A stretch of DNA of 8,044 nucleotides, taken from an uncultured Eubacteriales bacterium (GTDB lineage: Bacteria > Bacillota > Clostridia > Christensenellales > Borkfalkiaceae). The notes below the pieces were generated by a model that was not told where the DNA came from, did no database searches, and saw only the letters and a list, made by a program, of their open reading frames with translations. Positions 1-6,360 of this stretch are shown in pieces. Position numbers and translations under genes: made by a program. The stretch covers positions 1 through 8,044 of the forward strand of contig URMT01000074.1 in NCBI GenBank assembly GCA_900549005.1, read 5' to 3'. Every line of letters starts with the position of its first letter. Positions within the stretch are counted from its first letter, which is position 1.

Positions 1-318
1 AGGTATGCGCAAATCGGGTCCTGCTGCGGCGGGAAACCCGCCTTGCGACGTTATTTTTTACGGAACATAACGCCGCGAAGCAATATCCTCACAAAAATTT
101 CTTTGGCCGCTTGCTTTCGTGAATATCTTATCCAGCGGATTGCCCCGCCGCGCGCAAAATACTTTCGCAGGCTTTTACCGCGGAGTGCGAAGCCGTGCGC
201 CGCGCGTTTTACGGCAGGAAGGCAATCGTGGAATACCTTATTATAATCTTTAAAAAAGGCTTTTCTGCGGGCGCAAAATAAGCGCCCGTACAGGAATTGA
301 TGCGGGAATATGCCGCAA
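1..318. other. Region downstream of rpsQ with no recognisable gene
   Basis: I see no credible gene here on either strand. The one plus-strand open frame (43-246) translates to a basic sequence with no family resemblance and no good ribosome binding site. L14 (rplN), which normally follows rpsQ on the same strand, would be expected to begin within a few tens of bases of 319 and is not there. The stretch holds a perfect 6-bp hairpin with a 3-nt loop at 28-42 (GGCGGG-AAA-CCCGCC), a CGTTAT/ATAACG inverted repeat near 49-72, and the hairpin at 268-288 listed separately. The rest is unexplained. Confidence 0.6.
252..288 (-). terminator. Candidate terminator of the S10 operon
   Basis: A perfect 7-bp hairpin (268-274 with 282-288, loop of seven) lies 30 nt past the rpsQ stop. 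On the minus strand it is followed, after about 10 nt, by a run of six T (252-257). The gap between stem and T-run is longer than in a standard intrinsic terminator, so the assignment rests mainly on position after the last operon gene. Confidence 0.35.
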
Positions 319-576
319 TTACTTGGCCTTTTCTACTATTTCGGCAACCCTCCAATTCTTGTCTTTGGAGAGCTTCCTGGTTTCAACTATTCTAACCGTG
401 TCGCCAATGCCGCACTCGTTGTTTTCGTCGTGCGCCTTGAACTTGGTGGTCCTGGTTATCGTCTTTTTATACAGGGGGTGCTTCTTTTTGTTGGTCGCCG
501 CAACGACTACCGTCTTATCCATCTTGTCGGATACGACTATCCCCGTTATTTCCTTTCTGAGCGTAGTTCTTTCCAT
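319..576 (-). CDS. rpsQ: 30S ribosomal protein S17
   Basis: S17 (uS17) is a primary 16S rRNA-binding protein of the small subunit with an OB-fold beta barrel. The 85-residue length is typical. The sequence shows the family landmarks: [15 protein letters not shown] at residues 11-25, HPLYKK at 33-38, AHDENN at 48-53, and the C-terminal signature [13 protein letters not shown] at 58-70. The start at 576 is preceded by AAGGAG with 6-nt spacing, and the TAA stop of rpmC is embedded in that binding site, so the two genes lie 10 nt apart and are probably translationally coupled. It is the last operon gene in the window; rplN does not follow it. Confidence 0.97.
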   Translation of the reverse strand: MERTTLRKEITGIVVSDKMDKTVVVAATNKKKHPLYKKTITRTTKFKAHDENNECGIGDTVRIVETRKLSKDKNWRVAEIVEKAK

Positions 577-586
577 TTCTTACTCC

Positions 587-781
587 TTACGCTTTAAGCT
601 GCCTTGCACGTATTACCGTGTTTACCCTTGCGATGTCCTTCTTTACGAGGTTTATCGAAAGGGGATTGTCGAGCTGACCGCTCGCGTGACGGAAACGCAG
701 GTTGAAAAGCTCGGTTTTGAGCTCCTGCAACTTTGCGGTAAGTTCCGCGTCGCTCAAATTAACTATTTCCTTAGCCTTCAT
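587..781 (-). CDS. rpmC: 50S ribosomal protein L29
   Basis: L29 (uL29) is a small two-helix protein at the exit of the peptide tunnel, beside L23, where it contributes to the docking site for nascent-chain factors. The 64 residues start MKAKEI and contain the hallmark [17 protein letters not shown], followed by the basic C-terminal helix with [12 protein letters not shown]. The open frame continues upstream to 829, but those 16 codons are out-of-frame rplP sequence. The ATG at 779-781 is chosen because it matches the family N-terminus and has an AAGG/GGTG purine-rich site just upstream. It overlaps the end of rplP by 11 nt. Confidence 0.95.
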   Translation of the reverse strand: MKAKEIVNLSDAELTAKLQELKTELFNLRFRHASGQLDNPLSINLVKKDIARVNTVIRARQLKA

Positions 782-1220
782 TAGCTTCACCGCCTTCCGC
801 TGCGGGTGCCGCAGCCTCTTTCTTGACAAACTTGCACTTTACGGGCAGTTTGTGGCTTGCAAGGCGCATTGCCTCCCTTGCCACGTCTTCCGATACGCCT
901 GCCATCTCGAACATCACTCTGTCGGGCTTTACGATTGCTACCCAATATTCAACAGAGCCCTTGCCTGAACCCATACGGGATTCGGCGGGGTGCTTGGTGA
1001 TGGGCTTGTGGGGGAATATGTCTATCCACACCTTGCCGCCGCGCTTGATGAACCTGGTCATTGCGATACGGGCTGCCTCTATCTGGTTGGAAGTTATCCT
1101 GCCGCCCTCTTCGGCTACGAGGCCGTATTCGCCGTAGGCAATTATGTTGCCCTTGTGCGCCCTGCCCCTGATTTTGCCGCGGTGCTGCTTTCTTCTTTTA
1201 ACTCTCTTAGGGATTAACAT
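771..1220 (-). CDS. rplP: 50S ribosomal protein L16
   Basis: L16 (uL16) binds 23S rRNA near the peptidyl transferase and A-site region and contacts the elbow of tRNA. The protein begins [15 protein letters not shown] and carries the conserved block [18 protein letters not shown] at residues 72-89, which includes the flexible loop near the active centre. At 149 residues it is slightly longer than usual because of an Ala/Glu/Gly-rich tail (about 134-149). Translation of that tail runs through the start codon of rpmC. It starts 1 nt after the rpsC stop; its ribosome binding site, GGAGG at 1232-1236, lies inside the end of rpsC, so coupling with rpsC is likely. Confidence 0.97.
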   Translation of the reverse strand: MLIPKRVKRRKQHRGKIRGRAHKGNIIAYGEYGLVAEEGGRITSNQIEAARIAMTRFIKRGGKVWIDIFPHKPITKHPAESRMGSGKGSVEYWVAIVKPDRVMFEMAGVSEDVAREAMRLASHKLPVKCKFVKKEAAAPAAEGGEANEG

Positions 1221-1221
1221 T

Positions 1222-1893
1222 TTACTCTTCGCCTCCGTCTGAGATTATGAGCTTTTTAGAACCCGAAAGCACTTCGCCCTTGTATATCCAGCACTTTACG
1301 CCGAGTACGCCGAAGGTGGTGTGAGCTTCCGCAAAGCCGTAATCGATGTCCGCGCGGATGGTTTGAAGGGGAATGGAACCTTCGTGGTAGCTTTCGCTGC
1401 CCGCGATTTCGCGGCCGTCGAGCCTGCCCGATACGGTGATTTTAACGCCCCTTACGCCCGATTTGGACACTTTGGATATCTGCTGTTTGATGGCCCTTCT
1501 GTAAGATACGCGCTTTTCGAGCTGGGCGGCTACCGCCTCGGCAACGAGCTGTGCGTCCTGGTCTACCTTTTCGACCTTCTTTACGTTGATGATTATAACC
1601 TTGCCCTTGGTGAGCTTGGAGAGGGCCTTCTTTATGACGTCTATTTCAGAACCGCCCTTGCCGATTAAAACGCCGGGACGGCCGGTATAGATGGTCACTT
1701 CTACCTTGTTTGCGGCACGTACGAGCGTTATCTTGCTTATGGCCGCGTCGTAATACTTCTTTTTAAGGAAGGTACGTATTACGTTGTCTTCTTTGAGGTG
1801 TTTGGCGAAGTCCTTTTTGTCGGCATACCACTGGGTATCCCAAGCGGATATAACGCCTACCCTTAAACCGTGAGGATTAACTTTCTGTCCCAT
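1222..1893 (-). CDS. rpsC: 30S ribosomal protein S3
   Basis: S3 (uS3) sits at the mRNA entry channel of the small subunit. The 223 residues begin [13 protein letters not shown], the family N-terminus, followed by a type-2 KH RNA-binding domain whose GKGG loop is at residues 78-81. Basic residues R132, R133 and K136 in YRRAIK correspond to the positions implicated in mRNA helicase activity of E. coli S3. The S3 C-terminal domain follows, with [20 protein letters not shown] at 181-200. A short acidic tail (SDGGEE) ends the protein. AAGGAG lies upstream of the start, and rplV ends 11 nt before it. Confidence 0.98.
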   Translation of the reverse strand: MGQKVNPHGLRVGVISAWDTQWYADKKDFAKHLKEDNVIRTFLKKKYYDAAISKITLVRAANKVEVTIYTGRPGVLIGKGGSEIDVIKKALSKLTKGKVIIINVKKVEKVDQDAQLVAEAVAAQLEKRVSYRRAIKQQISKVSKSGVRGVKITVSGRLDGREIAGSESYHEGSIPLQTIRADIDYGFAEAHTTFGVLGVKCWIYKGEVLSGSKKLIISDGGEE

Positions 1894-1904
1894 ACATACT
1901 CTCC

Positions 1905-2294
1905 TTAAATGTTCTTCGCGTCAAGAATGACCGTGATGTGGCTGGTTCTTTTGAGGATGGCCCTGCCGCGTCCCTTGGAGACGGGCTGCATCCTTTTGAG
2001 GTGGGGGCCGCCGTTTGCGAACGCTTCGGCAACCACCAAATCGCCCCTGTCCATACCCTTGTTGTGTTCGGCGTTTGCCGCCGCGGAGAGAAGGACTTTT
2101 TTAACTTCCTCGCTGCCGCCCTTGTTGCAATAGGTGAGTATTGCCTCGGCCTCTTCCACGCTCTTGCCGCGGATGAGCGCCAGCACCGTTCTCACCTTGT
2201 AGGGGGAAATCCTTATATACTTTGCCGTAGCATAGGGACGGTTATCCCTCTTTTCGGCAATCCTTTCAACCTTTTTATTCATATTGCCTGCCAT
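1905..2294 (-). CDS. rplV: 50S ribosomal protein L22
   Basis: L22 (uL22) lines the nascent peptide exit tunnel. The globular core runs from about residue 21 ([14 protein letters not shown]), and the long beta-hairpin that reaches into the tunnel lies around residues 97-118 ([20 protein letters not shown]). At 129 residues it is longer than the usual 110-115 because of a basic N-terminal extension of about 18 residues. The first ATG is preferred: AGGAG lies 7 nt upstream of it, whereas the internal ATG at codon 5 has no binding site. The tunnel hairpin is also where macrolide-resistance changes occur in other bacteria; I see no obvious insertion or deletion there. Confidence 0.97.
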   Translation of the reverse strand: MAGNMNKKVERIAEKRDNRPYATAKYIRISPYKVRTVLALIRGKSVEEAEAILTYCNKGGSEEVKKVLLSAAANAEHNKGMDRGDLVVAEAFANGGPHLKRMQPVSKGRGRAILKRTSHITVILDAKNI

Positions 2295-2305
2295 AACTTC
2301 TCTCC

Positions 2306-2578
2306 TTACTTCTTGGTGGTCTTTGCCGCGTGACCCTTGAAGGTGCGGGTGGGCGCGAACTCGCCGAGCTTGCAGCCTACCATATCTTCGGTCACGTATA
2401 CGGGAACGTGCTTACGGCCGTCGTATACGGCTATCGTGTGACCTACCATCTGGGGGAATATAGTGGTAGCCCTTGACCACGTTTTAACGACCTTCTTTTC
2501 GCCCGCGGCGTTCATCGCCTCTATTCTCGACATCAGGCGGGCTTCCGCGTAAGGTCCCTTTTTAACGCTTCTCGACAT
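2306..2578 (-). CDS. rpsS: 30S ribosomal protein S19
   Basis: S19 (uS19) sits in the head of the small subunit, forms a complex with S13 and binds 16S rRNA near the A and P sites. The 90-residue product starts MSRSVKKGP and has KTWSR at 32-36, [18 protein letters not shown] at 45-62 and [12 protein letters not shown] at 72-83, all diagnostic. Length is within two residues of the norm. The gene follows rplB by 13 nt and precedes rplV by 11 nt, each junction carrying an AAGGAG-type site. Confidence 0.98.
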   Translation of the reverse strand: MSRSVKKGPYAEARLMSRIEAMNAAGEKKVVKTWSRATTIFPQMVGHTIAVYDGRKHVPVYVTEDMVGCKLGEFAPTRTFKGHAAKTTKK

Positions 2579-2591
2579 CTATATATCCTCC

Positions 2592-3419
2592 TTAATTTAT
2601 CCTCTTTAATATGAACTTGGAAGAGGTGTTCTTCTTCTTTCTGGTCTTGTAACCGAGAGCAGGCTTGCCCCAAGGCGTCATAGGGCCTGCGTGGCCGACG
2701 GGTGACTTGCCTTCGCCGCCGCCGTGAGGGTGGTCGTTGGGGTTCATTACCGAACCGCGGACGGTGGGCCTTATGCCGAGGTAACGGGTTTTGCCCGCCT
2801 TGCCGAGGTGCACGATTTCGTGTTCGAGGTTGCCTACCTGGCCTACCGTAGCCTTGCACCTGACGGGGATGAGCCTCATTTCGCCCGAAGGCATTTTAAG
2901 GGTTGCGTATGCGCCCTCTTTTGCCATTATCTGGGCGGAAATGCCTGCCGCGCGGGCTATCTGGGCGCCGCGTCCCGGCTGCATCTCTATCGCGTGGACT
3001 ATCGTACCTACGGGGATATCCGAAAGGGGAAGGGCGTTGCCCGCCTTGATGTCGGCGCCGCTGCCCGAAAGCACCTTGTCGCCTACCGAAAGGCCTACGG
3101 GAGCGAGGATGTACCTCTTTTCGCCGTCTGCGTATGCAAGCAGGGCGATGTGCGCCGAACGGTTGGGGTCGTACTGAATGGACTTAACCGTTGCGGGAAC
3201 TCCGTCTTTATTGCGCTTGAAGTCGATTATTCTGTACTTTATCTTGTTGCCGCCGCCTATGTGACGAACGGTTATCCTGCCCATATTGTTTCTGCCGCCC
3301 GTCTTGCGCTTGTCGTGCAGAAGGCTCTTTTCGGGCTTGTCGCCCGTAAGCTCGCTGTAAGCGTTTACGGTCATAAAACGGCGGGCGGGAGATGTGGGCT
3401 TATATCTTTTTACTGCCAT
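2592..3419 (-). CDS. rplB: 50S ribosomal protein L2
   Basis: L2 (uL2) is one of the largest and most conserved large-subunit proteins. It is needed for subunit association and supports the peptidyl transferase centre. The 275 residues match the usual length. N-terminal landmarks are [18 protein letters not shown] (40-57) and the OB-fold segment [13 protein letters not shown] (61-73). Near the C-terminus is [17 protein letters not shown] (226-242), with the conserved histidines (230 and 232) that reach toward the active centre. The basic tail [15 protein letters not shown] follows. The gene is preceded by an AGGA-type site and lies 15 nt after rplW. Confidence 0.98.
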   Translation of the reverse strand: MAVKRYKPTSPARRFMTVNAYSELTGDKPEKSLLHDKRKTGGRNNMGRITVRHIGGGNKIKYRIIDFKRNKDGVPATVKSIQYDPNRSAHIALLAYADGEKRYILAPVGLSVGDKVLSGSGADIKAGNALPLSDIPVGTIVHAIEMQPGRGAQIARAAGISAQIMAKEGAYATLKMPSGEMRLIPVRCKATVGQVGNLEHEIVHLGKAGKTRYLGIRPTVRGSVMNPNDHPHGGGEGKSPVGHAGPMTPWGKPALGYKTRKKKNTSSKFILKRIN

Positions 3420-3434
3420 TTTTCCTGTCCTCCT

Positions 3435-3725
3435 TTACGACAATGAGGCGAAGAACTCTATCGCTTTGGAATCAGCTTTAAGCTGAACGACAGCCTTCTT
3501 GTAGTCGGGGGTGTAGCCCGCGTTCCTGCCCATTCTTTTAAGTTTGCCTTTGCAGTTTACGGTGTTCACGCTTGCCACCTGAACGCCGAAAAGTTTTTCA
3601 ACCGCAAGTTTAATCTGCGTCTTGTTTGCCGACTTTGCAACGATGAACGTATACTTTTTGTCGGCTATTCCGTCGTAGCCCTTTTCTGTCAAGAGGGGCT
3701 TTATGATGATGTCTTCGGCAACCAT
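3435..3725 (-). CDS. rplW: 50S ribosomal protein L23
   Basis: L23 (uL23) lies at the tunnel exit and is the main docking point for trigger factor and the signal recognition particle. The 96-residue product has [10 protein letters not shown] at 6-15, the helix [15 protein letters not shown] at 34-48, and the basic extended loop [20 protein letters not shown] at 59-78 that contacts 23S rRNA. Its ATG overlaps the rplD stop by one base (TAATG), with GGAG four bases upstream, a classic arrangement for translational coupling with rplD. Confidence 0.97.
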   Translation of the reverse strand: MVAEDIIIKPLLTEKGYDGIADKKYTFIVAKSANKTQIKLAVEKLFGVQVASVNTVNCKGKLKRMGRNAGYTPDYKKAVVQLKADSKAIEFFASLS

Positions 3726-4351
3726 TATTCTCCGTAAACCTCCTCTATCTTCTTTACGGCCTCTTTCGTAAGAACAACCTTGCTGTTTGCAACCACTTCG
3801 TATGTGGAAATCTGCGCCACGGGAAGGGTGTTGAACTTCTGAATGTTCTTTGCCGCGCGGATAACCAGCTCGTCGTCGTTATCCATAACTACGACCGTGG
3901 ATTTTTCGAGATGAAGCGCGTTTTTGAACGCAACCATCTCTTTGGTCTTGCCTTCCTTAACCGAAAGGCTTTCAACTACTATGAGTTCGCCGTCGGCCAC
4001 CTTCTTTGATAGCGCCGAAACGAGCGCGGCCGCCTTGGCCTTCTTGTTCATATCTTTGGAGAAGTCGCGGCTCTTGGGTGCGAACACTACGCCGCCCTTT
4101 ATCCACTGGGGAGCCCTGATAGAGCCCTGGCGCGCGTTGCCCGTGCCCTTCTGCCTCCAAGGCTTCCTGCCGCCGCCCCTTACTTCCGTACGGGTGAGCG
4201 TGGACTTGGTTCCCTGCCTTTCGTTTGCAAGGCGGGTTACCACCGCCTGGTGAATGAGCGGTTCGTTGTACTCCGCTCCGAATACCTTTTCGCTTAATTC
4301 TATGGTACCGGCCTCGGTGCCGTCCATCTTATATACTTTTACGCTGGGCAT
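3725..4351 (-). CDS. rplD: 50S ribosomal protein L4
   Basis: L4 (uL4) binds 23S rRNA and sends a long loop to the constriction of the exit tunnel beside L22. The 208 residues contain that loop at about 54-95, including [18 protein letters not shown] and FAPKSRDFS. They continue into the Rossmann-like core with [14 protein letters not shown]. In gammaproteobacteria L4 is also the autogenous repressor of its own operon through the S10 leader. Whether that holds here is unknown, but this operon does have an attenuator-like leader. The gene sits between rplC (11-nt gap) and rplW (1-nt overlap). Confidence 0.98.
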   Translation of the reverse strand: MPSVKVYKMDGTEAGTIELSEKVFGAEYNEPLIHQAVVTRLANERQGTKSTLTRTEVRGGGRKPWRQKGTGNARQGSIRAPQWIKGGVVFAPKSRDFSKDMNKKAKAAALVSALSKKVADGELIVVESLSVKEGKTKEMVAFKNALHLEKSTVVVMDNDDELVIRAAKNIQKFNTLPVAQISTYEVVANSKVVLTKEAVKKIEEVYGE

Positions 4352-4362
4352 CTTATCTCTCC

Positions 4363-4992
4363 TTATTTGACGGTGTCGTTAATGGTTACGACGCTGCCTT
4401 CGGGCCCGGGAACCGAACCTTTGATGAGAATGCAATTTCTTGCAACGTCTACCCTTACTACTTCGAGGTTCTGAATGGTCACGTTTTCAACGCCGTAATG
4501 TCCGGGAAGGCGCTTGTTTTTGAATACCCTGGAAGGGGTGCTGTTTGCGCCCATAGAGCCGGGCTCCCTGTGAACGGGGCCTACGCCGTGCGTTTCCTTC
4601 AACCTGTGCTGATTCCATCTTTTGATTACGCCCGAGAAGCCGTGACCCTTTGTAACGCCGTGTACGTCAACCCTGTCGCCTGCGGCGAACACGTCGGCCT
4701 TTACTTCTCCGCCCACCGTGTAGGAAGAGAGGTCGTCGAGCCTGAATTCTTTGAGCACCTTGCAGGGCTTTACGCCCGCCTTTTTGAACTGGCCCATATC
4801 AGGCTTGTTGAGGTTCTTCTCGCTCGTCTCGTCAAAACCGAGTTTCAAAGCGGCATAGCCGTCTTTTTCGACAGTTTTGATTTGAACTACGGGGCAGGGG
4901 CCCGCTTCGATAACCGTTACGGGGATAACCTTGCCCTCCGCCGTAAATACCTGCGTCATGCCGGCTTTACGTCCGATGATTGCTTTATTCAT
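4363..4992 (-). CDS. rplC: 50S ribosomal protein L3
   Basis: L3 (uL3) initiates large-subunit assembly and extends a finger to the peptidyl transferase centre. The product has 209 residues, a normal length. It shows [16 protein letters not shown] at 1-16, [12 protein letters not shown] at 115-126, the finger segment [20 protein letters not shown] at 141-160, and [16 protein letters not shown] at 167-182. A GGAGG site lies 10 nt before the start. It is the second gene of the operon but is separated from rpsJ by 414 nt, unlike every other junction here, so it may receive transcripts from within the gap as well as from the rpsJ promoter. Confidence 0.98.
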   Translation of the reverse strand: MNKAIIGRKAGMTQVFTAEGKVIPVTVIEAGPCPVVQIKTVEKDGYAALKLGFDETSEKNLNKPDMGQFKKAGVKPCKVLKEFRLDDLSSYTVGGEVKADVFAAGDRVDVHGVTKGHGFSGVIKRWNQHRLKETHGVGPVHREPGSMGANSTPSRVFKNKRLPGHYGVENVTIQNLEVVRVDVARNCILIKGSVPGPEGSVVTINDTVK

Positions 4993-5043
4993 TGATAAAG
5001 TTCCTCCGATAAAATTTTATGGATAATACCGCGCTTTGTCGTC

Positions 5044-5061
5044 GCGCCGCAGGCGCTTTTT
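5044..5061 (+). terminator. Small hairpin followed by T-run, plus strand
   Basis: GCGCC-GCA-GGCGC (5044-5056) is immediately followed by five T on the plus strand. It has the form of a minimal intrinsic terminator for antisense transcription, but the stem has only 5 bp and no plus-strand gene needs terminating here. It may simply be part of the repeat-like DNA of the gap. Confidence 0.25.
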
Positions 5062-5110
5062 ACTTCGCCGCGTCGTCGGCAAAACGTAGAGTATTGAAAA
5101 CACGATTCAC

Positions 5111-5140
5111 GCAAAATCTTTGCCTTGCAAATCTTTTGCC
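5111..5140. repeat. Tandem 14-nt near-repeat
   Basis: GCAAAATCTTTGCC (5111-5124) is followed two bases later by GCAAATCTTTTGCC (5127-5140). The units differ only in where the extra A or T falls, and each is itself close to palindromic. It lies in the rplC-proximal half of the rpsJ-rplC gap. Confidence 0.7.
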
Positions 5141-5228
5141 GTGAGGGGAAATTTGTCGTAAAAGCGCTTAACGGTCGAACTAAATTCAACCTTGCGCTTT
5201 TTCGGCGTTAATTATTTTTTGAATATAT

Positions 5229-5234
5229 ATTATA
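5229..5234 (-). promoter_or_regulatory. Possible internal -10 element upstream of rplC
   Basis: A perfect TATAAT reads on the minus strand in an AT-rich stretch 237 nt upstream of the rplC start. No good -35 is present at 16-18 nt spacing (a TTGCGG sits at 20), so this is a weak candidate for a secondary promoter serving rplC and the genes after it. Confidence 0.25.
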
Positions 5235-5271
5235 TGGTATAGAAAAATCTTTTACCGCAACAACTAGCGCA

Positions 5272-5332
5272 ATTATAAACTTCATAGAAGCAAGTAAGAC
5301 AAGGAGCGTGCGGAACGTTGCGAAGGAGCTTA
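5272..5332. repeat. Dispersed intergenic repeat, copy A
   Basis: This stretch begins with ATTATAAA and ends with GGAGCTTA. Positions 5285-5315 match 7921-7951 at 25 of 31 bases on the same strand; the flanking ATTATAAA and GGAGCTTA are shared too. The match breaks off downstream of 5332. A small CTTAC/GTAAG hairpin follows at once. A one-base difference in length inside the unit breaks any common reading frame, so this looks like a DNA or RNA repeat rather than a gene fragment. Confidence 0.65.
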
Positions 5333-5406
5333 CTTTGACGTAAGTGACTGAGCAAACCCGTAAGCGCGACACCGTATTACGCAGCTTATATGAAGTTTTT
5401 GCGGAC

Positions 5407-5706
5407 TTACAACTTGATTTTGATATCCACACCCGCGGGCAAATGCACGGTATCAAGCAGTTTCGCGTTGGGGGTGTATATGTCGATTATCCTCTTGTAG
5501 GTGCGCTGTTCGAACTGTTCGCGGCTGTCCTTATACTTGTGGGGGCAGCGAAGTATGGTAACTATCTCCCTCTCGGTGGGAAGGGGTATGGGGCCCGAAA
5601 TCTTGGCGCCGCTCTTCTTCATAGTTTCAACAATCCTCGATGCCGCGAGGTCAACCAGTTCGTGGTCGTATGCCGCAAGTTTGATTCTGATTTTCTGTCC
5701 TGCCAT
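5407..5706 (-). CDS. rpsJ: 30S ribosomal protein S10
   Basis: S10 (uS10) binds the head of the small subunit; its partner role with NusB in transcription antitermination is well established. The 99-residue product begins [17 protein letters not shown], has SGPIPLPTE at 37-45 and [16 protein letters not shown] at 61-76, and ends [10 protein letters not shown]. It is about three residues shorter than the common form, in the segment before PAGVD (residues 80-88), which looks like natural variation. AGGAG lies 8-9 nt before the start. It is the first gene of the operon, downstream of a strong promoter and a long attenuator-like leader. Confidence 0.98.
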   Translation of the reverse strand: MAGQKIRIKLAAYDHELVDLAASRIVETMKKSGAKISGPIPLPTEREIVTILRCPHKYKDSREQFEQRTYKRIIDIYTPNAKLLDTVHLPAGVDIKIKL

Positions 5707-5961
5707 TTTACATTCTCCTTTTTTATACTAACAATTTTTGCACCGCCGTGGGTGTTATGGAATTGCGTCAACTTATCCGTGCGTATCGCGGCTTTACAAT
5801 AAAAAAAGCCGAAAATTCGGCGCAACAAAGAAAAAAGCCACGGTTAGTCGCCGGAGTCACGCCCCGACATTTGTCAGCGCAAATTATCTGTCCTGCCAGG
5901 CTTAAACGGCAGGTTTTGCAGTAACTTTACGCCTCAACCCATACGCACTTCCTGAATACGC
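5707..5961 (-). ncRNA. Structured 5' leader of rpsJ, putative attenuator
   Basis: The predicted transcript carries about 255 nt before rpsJ. Reading on the minus strand, it has a perfect 6-bp hairpin (CCTGCC/GGCAGG, 5892-5913). A GC-rich segment follows (about 5845-5880) that can pair in at least two mutually exclusive ways, then a T-run (5831-5836), then an intrinsic terminator (5801-5821). CGGCG at 5849-5853 can pair with CGCCG at 5818-5822, which would break the terminator stem. This terminator plus competing helix is what an attenuator looks like. The effector is unknown; L4 is the precedent from gammaproteobacteria. Confidence 0.55.
5801..5821 (-). terminator. Intrinsic terminator inside the rpsJ leader
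   Basis: On the minus strand GCCGA-ATTT-TCGGC (5808-5821) is followed directly by seven T (5801-5807). The stem is short but well formed and the T-run is uninterrupted. It lies about 140 nt after the predicted transcription start and about 95 nt before the rpsJ start codon, so it would block the whole ribosomal operon unless its folding is prevented. Confidence 0.75.
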
Positions 5962-5963
5962 TC

Positions 5964-5978
5964 GACTATTATATAGTC
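5964..5978. promoter_or_regulatory. Palindrome over the rpsJ -10 box
   Basis: GACTAT-TAT-ATAGTC is a perfect 6-3-6 dyad that fully contains the -10 element of the rpsJ promoter. It may be an operator, or a chance result of the AT-rich -10 region; the outer GAC/GTC pairs go beyond what the -10 alone requires. Confidence 0.35.
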
Positions 5979-5996
5979 AGCGGAAAATTTTGTCAA
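5968..5996 (-). promoter_or_regulatory. Sigma-A promoter of the S10 operon
   Basis: On the minus strand TTGACA (5991-5996), a 17-nt spacer and TATAAT (5968-5973) form a full consensus promoter. Transcription should start near 5961. It points at rpsJ with nothing else in between, and the strength suits a ribosomal protein operon. Confidence 0.9.
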
Positions 5997-6164
5997 GCGT
6001 TTGAAACAAAGTTTTTTTGGTAATTTTGCGCTTTTTTTGCCCGAAAAGCCGCCGTTTTGAGTAAAAATTTAGCAATTCCGCCGCTTTTGAAAATGCGCCG
6101 CGGCGGGCGCTGCGGCTGTGCACAATATATTGACAAAAAAGTGCAAAAATATTCAATATTTAGG
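5997..6164. other. AT-rich intergenic spacer upstream of the rpsJ promoter
   Basis: No gene is visible. The stretch contains A- and T-runs, a G+C-rich block with short self-complementary segments around 6096-6117, and a perfect AAATATT-C-AATATTT palindrome at 6147-6161 next to the T-run of the neighbouring terminator. A plus-strand TTGACA at 6130-6135 has no matching -10. Confidence 0.5.
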
Positions 6165-6207
6165 CAAAATAAGTGCGGCGGCGGGCATTGACGCCCGCCG
6201 CCGCACT
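6165..6207 (-). terminator. Terminator of the permease gene
   Basis: A perfect 15-bp stem (6172-6186 with 6193-6207, loop ATTGAC) of almost pure G+C is followed on the minus strand by TTATTTT. It lies about 155 nt after the stop of the permease gene and upstream of the rpsJ promoter, so it insulates the ribosomal operon. On the plus strand the next T-run is about 10 nt away, so function in that direction is less likely. Confidence 0.8.
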
Positions 6208-6360
6208 CAGTACAAATTTTTTACAGTTTGGGTATAATATTTTCTTATACCTGCTATTTTCTCAGCTTTTAACAAAATTTTGTTACTTTTTAACAGTTTT
6301 GCCGCCCGAGGGCGCTCCCGCCGCAAATTTTTTTATGTGAAATTTTTGTAAAACGGCGGG
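6208..6360 (-). other. 3' untranslated region of the permease gene with inverted repeats
   Basis: Between the permease stop codon and the terminator there is no gene, but several inverted repeats: CCCGCCG/CGGCGGG arms 28 nt apart near the stop, a perfect 16-nt palindrome TAACAAAATTTTGTTA (6270-6285), and a 7-bp hairpin GGTATAA/TTATACC (6231-6251). A role in mRNA stability is possible but not shown. Confidence 0.5.

Larger units (their letters stand above)
4993..5406 (-). other. 414-nt gap between rpsJ and rplC, repeat-like
   Basis: No convincing gene lies here. Frames open on the minus strand at 4989-5189 and 5208-5456; one overlaps rpsJ out of frame, and neither resembles a known family. 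The gap has a composite look. The rpsJ-proximal part (about 5272-5395) contains a copy of a repeat also present at 7905-7967. The middle is a very AT-rich stretch (5211-5240). The rplC-proximal part (about 5040-5200) has GC-rich short inverted repeats and a 14-nt tandem repeat. The rplC ribosome binding site is intact at its edge. Confidence 0.6.

Noticed and set aside
43..246. Plus-strand open frame of 67 codons downstream of rpsQ
   Set aside because: Low-complexity basic translation, no family resemblance and no ribosome binding site; likely chance.
782..829. Upstream extension of rpmC by 16 codons
   Set aside because: It is rplP sequence read in another frame; the L29 family begins at MKAKE.
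4989..5189. Minus-strand frame of 66 codons in the rpsJ-rplC gap
   Set aside because: It overlaps the rplC start, lacks a binding site and runs through short tandem and inverted repeats.
5208..5456. Minus-strand frame of 82 codons overlapping the end of rpsJ
   Set aside because: It starts out of frame inside rpsJ and is mostly repeat copy A; the frame is not kept in copy B.
5928..5943. Two-codon frame (ATG GGT TGA) with AGGAAG upstream in the rpsJ leader
   Set aside because: Too short to distinguish from chance, and no regulatory codons; not used as evidence for a leader peptide.
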